From DTU098 sp964498525 (lineage in GTDB: Bacteria > Bacillota > Desulfotomaculia > Desulfotomaculales > Pelotomaculaceae), in the NCBI GenBank assembly GCA_964498525.1, contig CAZCGU010000011.1, forward strand, positions 62,001 through 126,000: 64,000 nt of DNA, in the 5' to 3' direction. This document shows, piece after piece, positions 33,881 to 43,131 of this stretch (the first letter of the stretch is position 1; every line of letters starts with the position of its first letter). The translations under genes were made by a program, and so were the position numbers. Under the pieces are notes generated by a model. It saw only the letters and a list, made by a program, of their open reading frames with translations. It was not told the DNA's origin and searched no databases.

Positions 33881-34305
33881 AATCCGTGCTATCAAATTAG
33901 GGTCAGTTATTCTTTTTTTAAAAATCGCGAATTCGTTCGCGTTAAATTTCGCACTTAAAACTATTAACCGGACAGGTGCGACGAGGAGAGCGGTAACAGA
34001 AGGTAACAGGGGATTTAAAAAATCATAGACCTTTTTACGGATATCTTAAAAGCTAGCTGGACCCGGTAAAAAAATATTTGCCAATCCGGCGGAGAAATAC
34101 TTCAGGCTGGACAGCTTCAGCTGTTCGTTAACTAATTAAATTCTACATTCAAGGACATGTCCTGTCAACAGAAATGAAGAAAGCCTAAAAAAGGTCCGCC
34201 AGGTAAAGGTTGATGGAGAATTCCTTTCCCCAAAACAAGAGGGAACATTAAAAATAGCAGAAAATACAGAAAAGCAGCGGGCAAGGTCCTATGCTTAAAC
34301 GGGAC
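33881..34305. other. Intergenic region, little recognised
   Basis: No credible gene was found. A perfect 12-bp palindrome, AGGACATGTCCT, is at 34152-34163 and could be a protein-binding site. Confidence 0.4.
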
Positions 34306-34848
34306 TCAGGCGGGACCCACCACAGAAGACATGTGCCCGCACCATTCCGCTGTTTCCCGGAACAGGTCCAGCAGGAGATACTGGTACAGGGAACCGGCAA
34401 CGGCCTCCATTTCTTCCGTCCCGGCAGGCTGATCGCCGAAGCGGTAAGCTTCCCAGACGGGTTCCGCAACCATTTCCTCCAGGGTGCTTCCCACGGTGAA
34501 AACCTGCCCGGATTTTCCGGCAAAGCAGCGCCGGGTGTAAACGGCGGAAATGCTGCTGGGGAAAGGGATCTCCTGTTCGCTGAAAATGACGAAAACCCTG
34601 GGTAAAAGTCGTTCCAGCTCATCCCAGGCCACTTGCTTCTGTTCCGGCCAAAGACGTCTCAGGGCAAGATCCGGTCGTTGCAGGGGGTTGCCGGCTGACT
34701 GCGGTTCCGCCAACTGAAAACCGGCGTCCTGCCAGATTCTTCGATCCCCTTCAGAGCAGTTGGAGGCTTCCAGTGTAAATCTTCGCAAATCGTAAATCAC
34801 CTCGGATCCAGGTATTTGATATTCAATGTTTCCGGATAAAGGAATCAA
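34306..34848 (-). CDS. Conserved-looking hypothetical protein following the sirtuin gene
   Basis: This 180-residue acidic soluble protein was not recognised. It begins at TTG 34848 with GGAGGG about 11 bases upstream and overlaps the end of the sirtuin gene by 26 bp, so the two are translationally coupled. It is rich in Glu, Phe and Pro and has no membrane segment or metal motif. The pairing suggests a substrate or partner of the deacetylase, but that is inference. Confidence 0.6.
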   Translation of the reverse strand: MIPLSGNIEYQIPGSEVIYDLRRFTLEASNCSEGDRRIWQDAGFQLAEPQSAGNPLQRPDLALRRLWPEQKQVAWDELERLLPRVFVIFSEQEIPFPSSISAVYTRRCFAGKSGQVFTVGSTLEEMVAEPVWEAYRFGDQPAGTEEMEAVAGSLYQYLLLDLFRETAEWCGHMSSVVGPA

Positions 34849-35656
34849 TCAGGCGGAGTCCCTCCAGCCCTGTGCAGGGTAGGGAAAAATGGGGAGGGGC
34901 AATCCGGGGTTCCCGGGGGTTGAGCCGGAACACTGTGGCGCGGTATTGGTCACCTAAACGCTCACTGAGCCTGCGAATAGTGGGAACAGCTGTGCCGGCC
35001 CCTATTTCAATCACCACCAGGGGGCTTTCACGGTGGAGCTGCAAAAACCGGCTGAAATTCTTTTCCTGTTGCCAGGACCTGCCGTCATTCCAAAAGCAGT
35101 CCCCGAACATTAGGATATTGGGGCGGGCTACCGCGTCGCAGCGGGTGCACCTGGGGATATGCTCCGCCCGCATGTTTTCCGGGTTCACCGGGATATTCTC
35201 AGTGCAGGGCCAGATATCCCCAGTGCAGGGCCGGGAGCATTGAAGGTGCCGGATGGAACCGTGCACCTCGAAAACTTTTTCTTCGGCAAAACCTGCTTTC
35301 TGAAAATGGCCGTCCACATTGGATGTGACAGCGAAATAATCCAGGTGGTACCGGTCAATCCACTGCAGCAGCAAATTGAATCCCGCATGGGGAGGCGTGC
35401 TTGCGTAAAGTTCGGCCCGGTGGCCGTAGAAACCCCAGCCAAAGGCAGGATCACGGGTAAAGTGGGCCGGGTTGGCTGCCTCCACAAAACTAAGGCCCAA
35501 ACGCTCATAGGCCGGGTAGGCTTTTCAGAAACCTTTGTTGCCCCGAAAATCAGGTAAACCCGAGTCGACTCCCATTCCGGCTCCGGCGGCAACAACCATA
35601 GCCCGGGCGCTTTTTATTACTTCCGCTGCCTTATCGGATGTTTTTTGCAGGTCCAT
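34823..35656 (-). pseudogene. SIR2-family NAD-dependent deacetylase interrupted by an in-frame TGA
   Basis: From ATG 35656 the frame reads as a sirtuin: NAD loop AGAGMGVDSGLPDFRG, then GF, a TGA at 35525-35527, and KAYPAYERLG. Relatives have Trp (TGG) at the stop position. Downstream motifs are intact: TSNVDGHF, catalytic His in VHGSIRHLQC, and Zn-type CSRPC and CTRC. One base change separates this from a full 277-codon gene. Reinitiation at TTG 35500 would lack the NAD-binding loop. Recoding is unlikely because TGA ends many other genes here. Confidence 0.88.
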
Positions 35657-35804
35657 TGCTTCCCTCCCGGGCGCCACCCGCGACAGGCTTTAGTTTTTAA
35701 TGATCTGGCTTAATAATACATTTGTATATACCTGAATACAAGAACCCTGCCCGGTGAAAATATTTTATTTTAAATTGGTAGATATTTTAAAGGGCCTGTT
35801 AAGG

Positions 35805-35813
35805 TGGTATAAT
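35805..35813 (+). promoter_or_regulatory. Extended -10 promoter for the zinc-ribbon gene
   Basis: TGGTATAAT is an extended -10 element about 90 bp upstream of the zinc-ribbon gene start; the -35 region is weak, as often with extended -10 promoters. Confidence 0.6.
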
Positions 35814-35900
35814 AATAGAGCCTGCAAAAGATCGATACATCTCCTTGACCAGGGTTGAAATTCGTCCATGCAGAGTATTTTTAAGAAAGGAGATGTCTTG

Positions 35901-36224
35901 ATGTTTACGGGTAAATACTTGCAATGCAAGGACTGTGGACAGGAGTTTGAATTTACACCGGGCGAACAGCAGTTTTATGCTGAAAAGGGCTTTACCAACG
36001 AGCCTTCCAGGTGCCCTTCCTGCAGGAGGGCACGCAAAAATGACCGCGGTCGCGAACAGGGCGGCGGGTTCGCCGGTTCCGGGTACCGCCAGCAAAACCG
36101 TCCAATGTATGAAACAACATGTGACGGCTGCGGCCAGGTCGCCAGAGTTCCGTTCCAGCCGGACGGTTCCAAGCCGGTATACTGCAGCGAATGTTTTCGC
36201 AACAACCGGCGCTTCGCCCAGTAG
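35901..36224 (+). CDS. Two-zinc-ribbon protein
   Basis: This 107-residue protein begins with a zinc ribbon (LQCKDCGQEFEFTPGEQQFY ... RCPSCRRAR), has a Gly/Arg/Gln-rich linker, and ends with a second ribbon (CDGCGQ ... VYCSECF). The first domain is the widespread 'probable zinc-ribbon domain'. AAGGAG precedes the ATG. It probably binds nucleic acid or protein; the exact role is unknown. It is a single-gene unit with its own promoter and a strong terminator. Confidence 0.85.
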   Translation: MFTGKYLQCKDCGQEFEFTPGEQQFYAEKGFTNEPSRCPSCRRARKNDRGREQGGGFAGSGYRQQNRPMYETTCDGCGQVARVPFQPDGSKPVYCSECFRNNRRFAQ

Positions 36225-36568
36225 GATAAAAAAGGAAGCAAATCAACAATAACTGCAAAATGATGAAGTACAGCTTGTAAAAAAAACCATCAGGGCATCT
36301 GTAAGTTATCGGGACCCAGGTTTAAAATGAATAGCTAAATTAAGGGACATAACATATTTATACAATGAATATGCCATGTCCTTTTTTTTATGGTAAATAT
36401 TTGTTGTCTTAAATCAGTTAGCCCGCATTTTCCGATAGACAAAAGAGTACTCAGCCGCGAATACAAAATATGTTTTTTTTGCTCATCTTCGAATAATGAA
36501 TATTTAATTTCAATTACCCCTGTGGAAACGCCCCTGGGGCTTCATTTCGTCCGGTTTCTCACTGAGCA
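36225..36568. other. Intergenic region
   Basis: Apart from the terminator at 36345-36389, no gene or recognised element was found between the zinc-ribbon gene and the symporter stop. Confidence 0.5.
36345..36389 (+). terminator. Rho-independent terminator
   Basis: GGACAT and CATATT pair with AATATG and ATGTCC around a 2x2 internal loop, followed by eight T. It is downstream of the zinc-ribbon gene. Confidence 0.85.
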
Positions 36569-37966
36569 TTATTTACTTCGGGAACCCGGCCGGGAAAGCA
36601 GGCTGAACAAAACCAGAGTCAGGAAGCTGGCCAGAAGACCTGCATAAAGGGGATCCATCCCCTGGGGGTAAAGAAAATGCCAGATCAGGTTGGCCGCCGG
36701 ACCTGCCAGGGCTGCCAGGGTTCCGGCCAGGGGCGAAACGGCCCGGGGGAAAAACATTGCCCCCAGCAGGGGAAACAGGATTGTGCAACCCCTGAGACCC
36801 ATGGACAGGAAGCTCCACCCCAGGATCAGGGACTTCAGGTTACCGGCAACGAAAAATACGCTGGACCCGCCCACAAGCAGGATCAAAAGGCGTTGTACGG
36901 TGAGTACTTCCCGGCCCTTGGCGCCGGACCGGATAAACCGCTGGTAGATGTCCTTCGTCAGCATGGTGGAAACCCCCAGGGTCAGGCCCGCCCAGGTTCC
37001 GATAACGGCAACCAGGAGAGTTGCCAGCACGACGCCGGCCAGGAAAGGCGGCAGGTAATTCATAACAAAAACGGGGAGTACCTGTTCGGAGGGGGTGCCG
37101 GGAAAGTTTGCACGCATAAAAAGGCCCACCAGGATTCCCCCGATACCCACCGGGGGGATCAGGAAGGCGGATAGAAGCGCCCCTGTTCTGGCTTTGGACA
37201 GGCTCCGGGCGGAGTAGATGGCTTGAATGTAGGTCTGGGTTGAGAGTACCCCCACCAGAAGGGAAAACCCCGCCGCAAAATCCGTCTGAAAACCCCTCCC
37301 GAAAAGGGAAAACCAGGGGTAAGGGGGGAATAATTCCCTCAGACCGGTCCACCCTCCGGTCATCTGGTAGGCCAGGGCCCCGCTGGCCAGGGTAGCCAGG
37401 TAAAGCAGGCCCAGTTTGGCAACTCCCACCAGGCCGGTTCCCCAGACACCGCCAAAAAAAACATAGGCCAGCACCAGGCTGACTCCAATCAGAGCGGCTG
37501 TGACAGGACTGATCTGGAATATGGAGGTAAGCAAGGCAACTGCTGCCAGCCCCTGGGCGATAATATTAAGATAAATGCCGGCGGAGGAGAAAATACTTGC
37601 CACAGGCCCGATCCTTTCCCCGTAGACACTGACCAGGTACTGGGGCGCCGTTTCCAGAGTGCTCTGGTACAGGCGGCGGGCCAGCCCCAATCCCAGGACG
37701 GCGCAGGCCAGCCCCGCTCCAAGGGTGAACCACCAGGCACACAGGCCGTATTGGAAGGCCAGCTGTGCTGTTCCAATGGTTGACGAACCGCCCACCAAAG
37801 TTCCCATGATAGTTCCCGCCACTACCGTGGCGCCGGCCCTGCGGCCGCCAACGGAAAAATCCAGGGCTGATTTAACCATGCGTCCCGCGTAGATCCCTAC
37901 CAGGGTAACAGCTCCCAGCGTAACGATAATTCCCGCCATATGGCCGGATGTAAGTTCCGGTAACAT
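36569..37966 (-). CDS. Sodium:solute symporter (SSF) family transporter
   Basis: This 465-residue protein has about 13 membrane segments. The N-terminal FSVGGRRAGATVVAGTIMG region and the GGSSTIGTAQLAFQYG loop are typical of SSF symporters such as pantothenate, proline or acetate carriers. The solute cannot be read from sequence. It is the gene after (78 bp beyond) the NMT1/SsuA-type ABC operon on the same strand. Confidence 0.85.
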   Translation of the reverse strand: MLPELTSGHMAGIIVTLGAVTLVGIYAGRMVKSALDFSVGGRRAGATVVAGTIMGTLVGGSSTIGTAQLAFQYGLCAWWFTLGAGLACAVLGLGLARRLYQSTLETAPQYLVSVYGERIGPVASIFSSAGIYLNIIAQGLAAVALLTSIFQISPVTAALIGVSLVLAYVFFGGVWGTGLVGVAKLGLLYLATLASGALAYQMTGGWTGLRELFPPYPWFSLFGRGFQTDFAAGFSLLVGVLSTQTYIQAIYSARSLSKARTGALLSAFLIPPVGIGGILVGLFMRANFPGTPSEQVLPVFVMNYLPPFLAGVVLATLLVAVIGTWAGLTLGVSTMLTKDIYQRFIRSGAKGREVLTVQRLLILLVGGSSVFFVAGNLKSLILGWSFLSMGLRGCTILFPLLGAMFFPRAVSPLAGTLAALAGPAANLIWHFLYPQGMDPLYAGLLASFLTLVLFSLLSRPGSRSK

Positions 37967-38044
37967 GTCTTGACCCTCTTTCTTGGTGAAGTGGCTATAC
38001 TGTGGGGTTGTTCTTGTTAACGGTTCCGGGCTATGGTTAGCCGC

Positions 38045-38788
38045 TTACAGGTTGGGCAGGAATTTCATGCTTTCCGCCTCCAGCAGGGACAGCATGCGCC
38101 CGTAATGGGAAGGCAGCGGCTCCCGGCTGATATTGCGTTGCTCAAAGGGCAAGTCCAGGTCCACCGTATCCAGGATCGCGGCGGGCCTGGCGGAGAGCAC
38201 CAGGACCCGGTGCCCCAAAAGCAAGGCTTCCATCAAATCGTGGGTCACAAATACCATGGTGGAGGGATTTCCCCGCCACATTTGGGCCAACTGCCGCACA
38301 AGTCCCAGCCGCAAGGGCATATCCAGCGACTTGAAGGGTTCGTCCAGCAGGAGCAAATCATGGGGGAAGGCCAGGGCCCGGCAGAGGGCCAGGCGCTGCA
38401 TCATTCCACCGCTCAAGGCTTTGGGATAATTGTCCCGGTATTCGTAAAGGCCCATAAGTCTCAGGTATTTAGCGATGAGTTCCTGCCGCCGGGCCGGGCT
38501 GACGGAATCCCGGAGGACGAAGTCCATGTTGCCGGCGACGGTTTTCCAGAGAAGCAGGCGGGGCTCCTGGAACACATAACTCACCTTGAGCCCTTTAGTT
38601 CCTGTGATCCGGCCGGCGTCCGGCTGTTCCAGCCCGGCCAGGAGCTGCAAGATGGTTGTCTTGCCGCAGCCCGACGGCCCCACCAGGCACAAAATTTCAC
38701 CTTTTTTAGCTTGCAGGGAAAAACCCTCCAGGACCCGGGTCTGTCCCAGGGTTTTATGAACATTTTCAAACCTGATCACTGCGGTCAC
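38045..38788 (-). CDS. ABC transporter ATP-binding protein (SsuB/TauB/NrtD class)
   Basis: This 247-residue ATPase has Walker A GPSGCGKTTIL, Q-loop YVFQEPRLLLW, signature LSGGMMQRLAL and Walker B LLLLDEPFKSLD. Its start overlaps the end of the permease gene by 4 bp. The substrate could be a sulfonate, nitrogen compound or vitamin precursor; no riboswitch marks this copy. Confidence 0.88.
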   Translation of the reverse strand: MTAVIRFENVHKTLGQTRVLEGFSLQAKKGEILCLVGPSGCGKTTILQLLAGLEQPDAGRITGTKGLKVSYVFQEPRLLLWKTVAGNMDFVLRDSVSPARRQELIAKYLRLMGLYEYRDNYPKALSGGMMQRLALCRALAFPHDLLLLDEPFKSLDMPLRLGLVRQLAQMWRGNPSTMVFVTHDLMEALLLGHRVLVLSARPAAILDTVDLDLPFEQRNISREPLPSHYGRMLSLLEAESMKFLPNL

Positions 38789-39537
38789 ATCCAGTGTTTA
38801 AGTTTTCGGTTCGTCAGGCTGACCAAAAGGCGGTCGGTAACCAGCCCCAGGCCGATCAGAAACAAAGTCCAGGCAAAAAGGGCCGCCGTTTCAAGGTTAA
38901 TTCTGGCTACCGCCATGCTGGCCCCAATACCTTGCTGTACGCTCAGAAACTCTGCCATTGCCACGGCTTTCCAGGTAACACCCAGGGCGTTGGAAACACC
39001 GGCCAGAAGGTAAGGCGCCACCTGGGGCAGGTAAATTTCCCGGATTACCCTGGGTTTGCTGATGCGGTAAATTTGGGCCATCTGCAAGAGCTGCCTGTCT
39101 ATACTTTTAACCCCCTGAATGGTGTTAATCACAATCAGGGGAACAGTTGTAACAAAAACAACAAAGACCGGCACCCTGCTAAAACCTATCCAGATCATGG
39201 CCAGAAGCAGCCAGGAAATCAGGGGAGTCACCTGCAGCACCACCACCAGGGGCCTCAGCAGGCTGGCTGCCACAGAATTGAGGCCTATCAGAAGTCCCAG
39301 GGGTGTGCCCGCCGCTACGGCCAGGCAGAATCCCAGCAGGCCGCGCAGGATGGAATGACGGCTTTGTTCCCAAAACACACCGCTGACAACCAGGGCCCAG
39401 AGGGTATGTGCAACCTCCGCCGGCGAGGGAATGATAACGTGGCTGTAAAAGCCGGAAATAAGCTGCCAGAAGGCGATAAAAACTGCCAAACCAAAAAGGG
39501 GCGTAAGGCCCCTAGTCGGAAAGATAGAATTTTTCAT
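38785..39537 (-). CDS. ABC transporter permease (SsuC/TauC class)
   Basis: This 250-residue permease has six membrane segments and the ATPase-contact loop GVKSIDRQLLQMAQIYRISK. It overlaps the binding-protein gene by 26 bp and the ATPase gene by 4 bp, so the three are translationally coupled. Confidence 0.87.
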   Translation of the reverse strand: MKNSIFPTRGLTPLFGLAVFIAFWQLISGFYSHVIIPSPAEVAHTLWALVVSGVFWEQSRHSILRGLLGFCLAVAAGTPLGLLIGLNSVAASLLRPLVVVLQVTPLISWLLLAMIWIGFSRVPVFVVFVTTVPLIVINTIQGVKSIDRQLLQMAQIYRISKPRVIREIYLPQVAPYLLAGVSNALGVTWKAVAMAEFLSVQQGIGASMAVARINLETAALFAWTLFLIGLGLVTDRLLVSLTNRKLKHWM

Positions 39538-40492
39538 CCGGTAGTTTACCTCCTACCATTTCCGGTGAGAAATCAAATAGCCTGGACAGATAGACATCCA
39601 CATCGGCCCTGGCCAGGGAGCCCGGCACAAAGCGCAGCCGCGTTCGTTCCATGCTCTGGATAAATACCGGGGCGGGGATGTTCGCGCTGGTTTCAACCAG
39701 GGGAGCGGCTTTCGTGGGGTTCGCCACTGTCCAGTCCAAAGCCCCGGCGTAAGCCCGGTGGAATTCCGCCACTGCCTGCGGGTATTTCCCGGCAAACCCG
39801 TTGAGTACTACCATACCGGCCTGGGGCAGCGCGGCGGAATCACCCTGGTATTGCTGCCAGTCACTGAAGAAGTCCCGGACAACCCGGGCATCTTTGCGGT
39901 TTATAAGAACCTGGGTCAGCATAGGCTCCGGCAGAACAGCGTTTTTCGCCAGGTCGTTGATCATCATCCGGGCAATCTCCGGGGAATCCAGGTAGGTTAA
40001 AGGGACCTCCCCGTCTTTCAGACCGCTTTGGCTGAGGAAATATTGGGTCAGAATATCGGGGGTGGAACCCCTGGCTCCCACGTAAAGTTCCTTCCCTTTG
40101 AGGTCCGTCCATTCCCTGACGTCATTTTCCAGGCTGACCAGATAAAGTATGCCCCAGGTGCTAACATTGGCCAGGGAAATGTCAACGCCTTTGTTGTACA
40201 ATTTCGCTGCCACGTTTACCGGAAGCACGCTGAAGTCCGCCTCCCCCTTGACAACCCGGGTGGTGGCTTCTTCCACCGATTTGTAATAGATTATTTCCAG
40301 CCGGGTTCCGTCCGGCAAAACTTCCCCCGCCATTTTAAAAAGCGGCGCCGTGGGTGGGGCCAGGGGAGCCTGGACTACGATTTTTCCCGGTGTGCCGGGG
40401 GATCCGGTTTCCCCCGCCGGTTTGTCCCCTGTGCAGGCCGTGTTCAGCATGAGAGCCAGGAAGAGAAAAATGACCAAAACCCTCTGGAACAT
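39512..40492 (-). CDS. Substrate-binding lipoprotein (NMT1/SsuA-like)
   Basis: This 326-residue lipoprotein has a signal sequence with lipobox LMLNTACTG. ADFSVLPVNVAAKLYNKG and the WTDLKGKELYVGARGSTPD segment are typical of NMT1/SsuA-like binding proteins. RBS AAAGGAGATGG precedes the ATG. It is the first gene of the second ABC uptake operon; the ligand is not determinable. Confidence 0.85.
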   Translation of the reverse strand: MFQRVLVIFLFLALMLNTACTGDKPAGETGSPGTPGKIVVQAPLAPPTAPLFKMAGEVLPDGTRLEIIYYKSVEEATTRVVKGEADFSVLPVNVAAKLYNKGVDISLANVSTWGILYLVSLENDVREWTDLKGKELYVGARGSTPDILTQYFLSQSGLKDGEVPLTYLDSPEIARMMINDLAKNAVLPEPMLTQVLINRKDARVVRDFFSDWQQYQGDSAALPQAGMVVLNGFAGKYPQAVAEFHRAYAGALDWTVANPTKAAPLVETSANIPAPVFIQSMERTRLRFVPGSLARADVDVYLSRLFDFSPEMVGGKLPDEKFYLSD

Positions 40493-40668
40493 TCATGAAC
40501 CATCTCCTTTTTAGACCAGATATCACTGCTATATTCCCCAAACAAGGCTGTTTTCCTTCCGGCCCTTATGCGGTCCGGCTGCTGCGGTATAATAATATTT
40601 AAGAGTACCCAGCAAAAATTCCTGGGGAAACAGTAAGATAAAACCTGATTTTTGTTTTCAGGACGGGG

Positions 40669-40698
40669 TTGTCCTTGAAACAGGCGTTCGTATATAAT
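40669..40698 (+). promoter_or_regulatory. Promoter for the DUF763 gene
   Basis: TTGTCC, 18 bp, TATAAT; the -10 box ends 20 bp before the start codon, so the leader is short. Confidence 0.6.
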
Positions 40699-40718
40699 TA
40701 ATCTTAAGAGGTGATTGC

Positions 40719-41840
40719 ATGCGTACAGGGATAGCAAATCTACCCCTGCACGGGCATCATTGCCCGCGCTGGTTATTTGATAGGATGGTTAAACTCGGCT
40801 CTGCAATTATTGAAGCCATCGTGGAGGAATACGGAACAGCCGAAGTGCTGGACCGGCTTTCCGACCCTTTCTGGTTCCAGTCGCTGGGCTGTGTGGTGGG
40901 TTTTGACTGGCATTCTTCCGGCCTCACCACGGTGTTATGCGGCGCCCTGAAGGAAGGGCTGCGGCCCAAGCAGCATCAGCTGGGGATTTATTTGGCGGGC
41001 GGGAAGGCCATGACTTCCCGCAGGACCCCCCGGGAAATTGAAGCTTATGCGGACCGCTTCGGTCTCCCGGTGGATGTCCCGGCGCTGCAGTATGCCAGCC
41101 GCATGTCCGCCAAGGTGGACAGCGCGGCTGTACAGGACGGCTTTCAGATCTATCATCATGTTTTTGTTTTTACCGCGGAAGGCCGCTGGGCGGTGGTTCA
41201 GCAGGGGATGAACCAGGCTACCGGGTGGGCCCGGCGTTACCACTGGAAAGGGGACGGGCTGGATAGCTTTATTCAGGAGCCGCATTCAGCCGTATGCGGT
41301 GAGCCGGTGGGACAGGTTTTGAACATGGTTGCCGCAGAAAGCGGGGAGGCCAGGGGTGCTTCGCTTTACCTGGCCCACAGGCCGGAAGAAGTTGTCCGGA
41401 ACCTCATAAGAATTAAGGAACTGGCCGGCCGGGGCAAGCTGGAACTGAACCTGCCCGCTGCACACCCTGTTCCGGGAGCCGGCCGGATCGAAAAAACGCT
41501 GGCCAGGCTTGGCGACTTAAAACCATCCTCCTACGAACAGGTTTTAGCGGCGGAAGGGGTGGGCCCGGCAACGGTGCGGGCCTTTGCCCTGGTTTCCGAG
41601 GTGGTCTACAATGTCAGGGCCAGCCGCAGGGACCCGGTGCGGTACAGTTTCGCCCACGGCGGCAAAGACGGGCACCCCTTCCCGGTAAACCGGGAAAATT
41701 ATGATCGCTCCATTGAGCTTCTGGAGAACGCTCTGCGCCGGGCCAAAGCCGGACGCCGGGAAACCGTGGAAGCAATGAAACGGTTGGCTGCCGTCACCGA
41801 AAAGTCAGAATACGGCGCCGGCGCCATTACCGGCTATTGA
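40719..41840 (+). CDS. DUF763 family protein
   Basis: This 373-residue soluble protein belongs to DUF763, a family best known from archaea and thermophilic bacteria with no established function. Recognisable segments are the N-terminus RTGIANLPLHGHHCPRWLF, DWHSSGLTT near residue 65, VFTAEGRWAVVQQGMN near 145, and a helix-hairpin-helix-like LAAEGVGPATVRAFALVSEV near 280. These hint at a nucleic-acid role, but this is inference. The rubrerythrin gene follows at 54 bp. Confidence 0.9.
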   Translation: MRTGIANLPLHGHHCPRWLFDRMVKLGSAIIEAIVEEYGTAEVLDRLSDPFWFQSLGCVVGFDWHSSGLTTVLCGALKEGLRPKQHQLGIYLAGGKAMTSRRTPREIEAYADRFGLPVDVPALQYASRMSAKVDSAAVQDGFQIYHHVFVFTAEGRWAVVQQGMNQATGWARRYHWKGDGLDSFIQEPHSAVCGEPVGQVLNMVAAESGEARGASLYLAHRPEEVVRNLIRIKELAGRGKLELNLPAAHPVPGAGRIEKTLARLGDLKPSSYEQVLAAEGVGPATVRAFALVSEVVYNVRASRRDPVRYSFAHGGKDGHPFPVNRENYDRSIELLENALRRAKAGRRETVEAMKRLAAVTEKSEYGAGAITGY

Positions 41841-41893
41841 TTTGTCTGGATCTGGTATATAATATACAGGACCAGATAAAAGGAGGGATTAAG

Positions 41894-42385
41894 ATGAAAA
41901 CAGATCAAAATTTAAAAGAAGCCTTTGCCGGTGAATCCCAGGCCAACCTCAAGTACCACGCCTTTGCCAAAAAAGCGGAAGAAGAAGGATATCCGGCGGC
42001 GGCAAAACTATTCCGGGCCGCAGCGGAGGCCGAAGCCATCCATGCTAATTCCGAATTAAAGACAATGGGAGGGATTAAGACAACGGCGGAAAACCTGCAG
42101 GAGGCCATTGACGGGGAAACCTACGAGTTTACCGTGATGTACCCGGGATTTATTAAAGATGCGGAAGGAGAAGGGGCCAACCCGGCCAAAAGGGTTTTTT
42201 CCCTGGCTAATGAGGCCGAGAAGGTTCACGCCGATCTTTACCGAAAAGCCCTGGCGGCGCTGGAAGAAAAGAAGGACAAGGAATACTTTTTGTGCACTGT
42301 GTGCGGTTATATTGAGGAAGACAACGCCCCTGACAGGTGTCCCATTTGTGGTGCGGCAGCAAAGGCATTTAAGAATGTTGGGTAA
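41894..42385 (+). CDS. Rubrerythrin, second copy
   Basis: This 163-residue protein starts at ATG 41894 with AGGAGGG upstream. The ferritin-like domain has FAGESQANLKYHAF, AEAIHANSE and AEKVHADLY ligand motifs; the C-terminal rubredoxin-like domain has CTVCGY and CPICGA. It is shorter than the copy at 10537-11109 and has a compact middle. It probably reduces hydrogen peroxide in the cytoplasm. A longer frame starting inside the DUF763 gene is not needed. Confidence 0.93.
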   Translation: MKTDQNLKEAFAGESQANLKYHAFAKKAEEEGYPAAAKLFRAAAEAEAIHANSELKTMGGIKTTAENLQEAIDGETYEFTVMYPGFIKDAEGEGANPAKRVFSLANEAEKVHADLYRKALAALEEKKDKEYFLCTVCGYIEEDNAPDRCPICGAAAKAFKNVG

Positions 42386-42439
42386 GGCAAGGTTTTATCC
42401 CGGTTTTTAATTTTCCAGGGCGAAGCTAAACAATATATT

Positions 42440-42467
42440 ACCCCCCTCCGGCTAACCGGGCGGGGGG
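42440..42467. terminator. Hairpin between convergent genes
   Basis: ACCCCCCTCCGG pairs with CCGGGCGGGGGGT across a CTAA loop (one bulge). It lies between convergent rubrerythrin and YkgJ-type genes and overlaps the last codons of the latter. Confidence 0.65.
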
Positions 42468-42937
42468 TTCGTATTTAATTCCATAGCTTTTCCGGCATAT
42501 TCGTCGTATCCCCGGGACAGGCTGCTGAATTCCGCAAACAGCGGCAACTCCTCCCGGCGGTCATACCTCACGGCATGTCCCCTGTAAACGCAGCGGACCG
42601 GCAGGCTTCTTCCTTTGTAGTCGTAATGTCCATAGACACGGCATTGATAGGGGCGGAAGGCATAGATACCGCATAAGTCCCCTTCTTGAAAGGGGCAGTG
42701 ACCGGATGTACCTCCCCAGATATCGATCAGGTCGTTACCCGAAAAATCCCGGAACCGTTTCATCTTGGCGCGATTCTTAACGCGCCTGCTGATATTCTCC
42801 ATTTCCAGGGGGTACACCCTTAATACTGAAGTTACCTTGCAACACTCACCGCAGACCCCGCAGTCCCTTTTAGATGACTCCAGGTAAAGATCAAGTTTTT
42901 CGTAAAAGCAGTTGAGTTTTTTCAGCAATGAATCCAT
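42452..42937 (-). CDS. YkgJ-family cysteine-cluster protein
   Basis: This 161-residue protein has the YkgJ-type Cys pattern: CGVCGECCKVT near residue 26, CPFQEGDLCGIYAFRPYQCRVYG near residue 81 and a later Cys near 115. The family is thought to bind iron-sulfur or zinc. The C-terminus (NTNPPPG) is encoded within the terminator hairpin. It is a single gene between two short intergenic spaces; the function is unknown. Confidence 0.82.
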   Translation of the reverse strand: MDSLLKKLNCFYEKLDLYLESSKRDCGVCGECCKVTSVLRVYPLEMENISRRVKNRAKMKRFRDFSGNDLIDIWGGTSGHCPFQEGDLCGIYAFRPYQCRVYGHYDYKGRSLPVRCVYRGHAVRYDRREELPLFAEFSSLSRGYDEYAGKAMELNTNPPPG

Positions 42938-43131
42938 TTTAACACCCCCGCTTTCCCAGGACCTTTGTATTTATCATACCATATTCAGGTCATTTATGTA
43001 AGATTTAACTCCTGATTCCGGTATGGTTTGGTCCGAACCGGGGCTGGGAACCTTTCTTGACGAACGACTCGCTAAAATATCTGAGCCCCTGCCATTAACC
43101 GGCTTCATCCGGGGCGGCGCAGGGGACCGGT

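Noticed and set aside
34823..35656. Reading the sirtuin TGA as selenocysteine or recoded Trp
   Set aside because: TGA is the stop of many genes here, relatives have Trp rather than Cys at this position, and no SECIS-like hairpin was seen just after it.
38033..39663. Long plus-strand frames (326 and 289 codons)
   Set aside because: They are antisense shadows of the second ABC transporter operon, which has complete ATPase and permease motifs.
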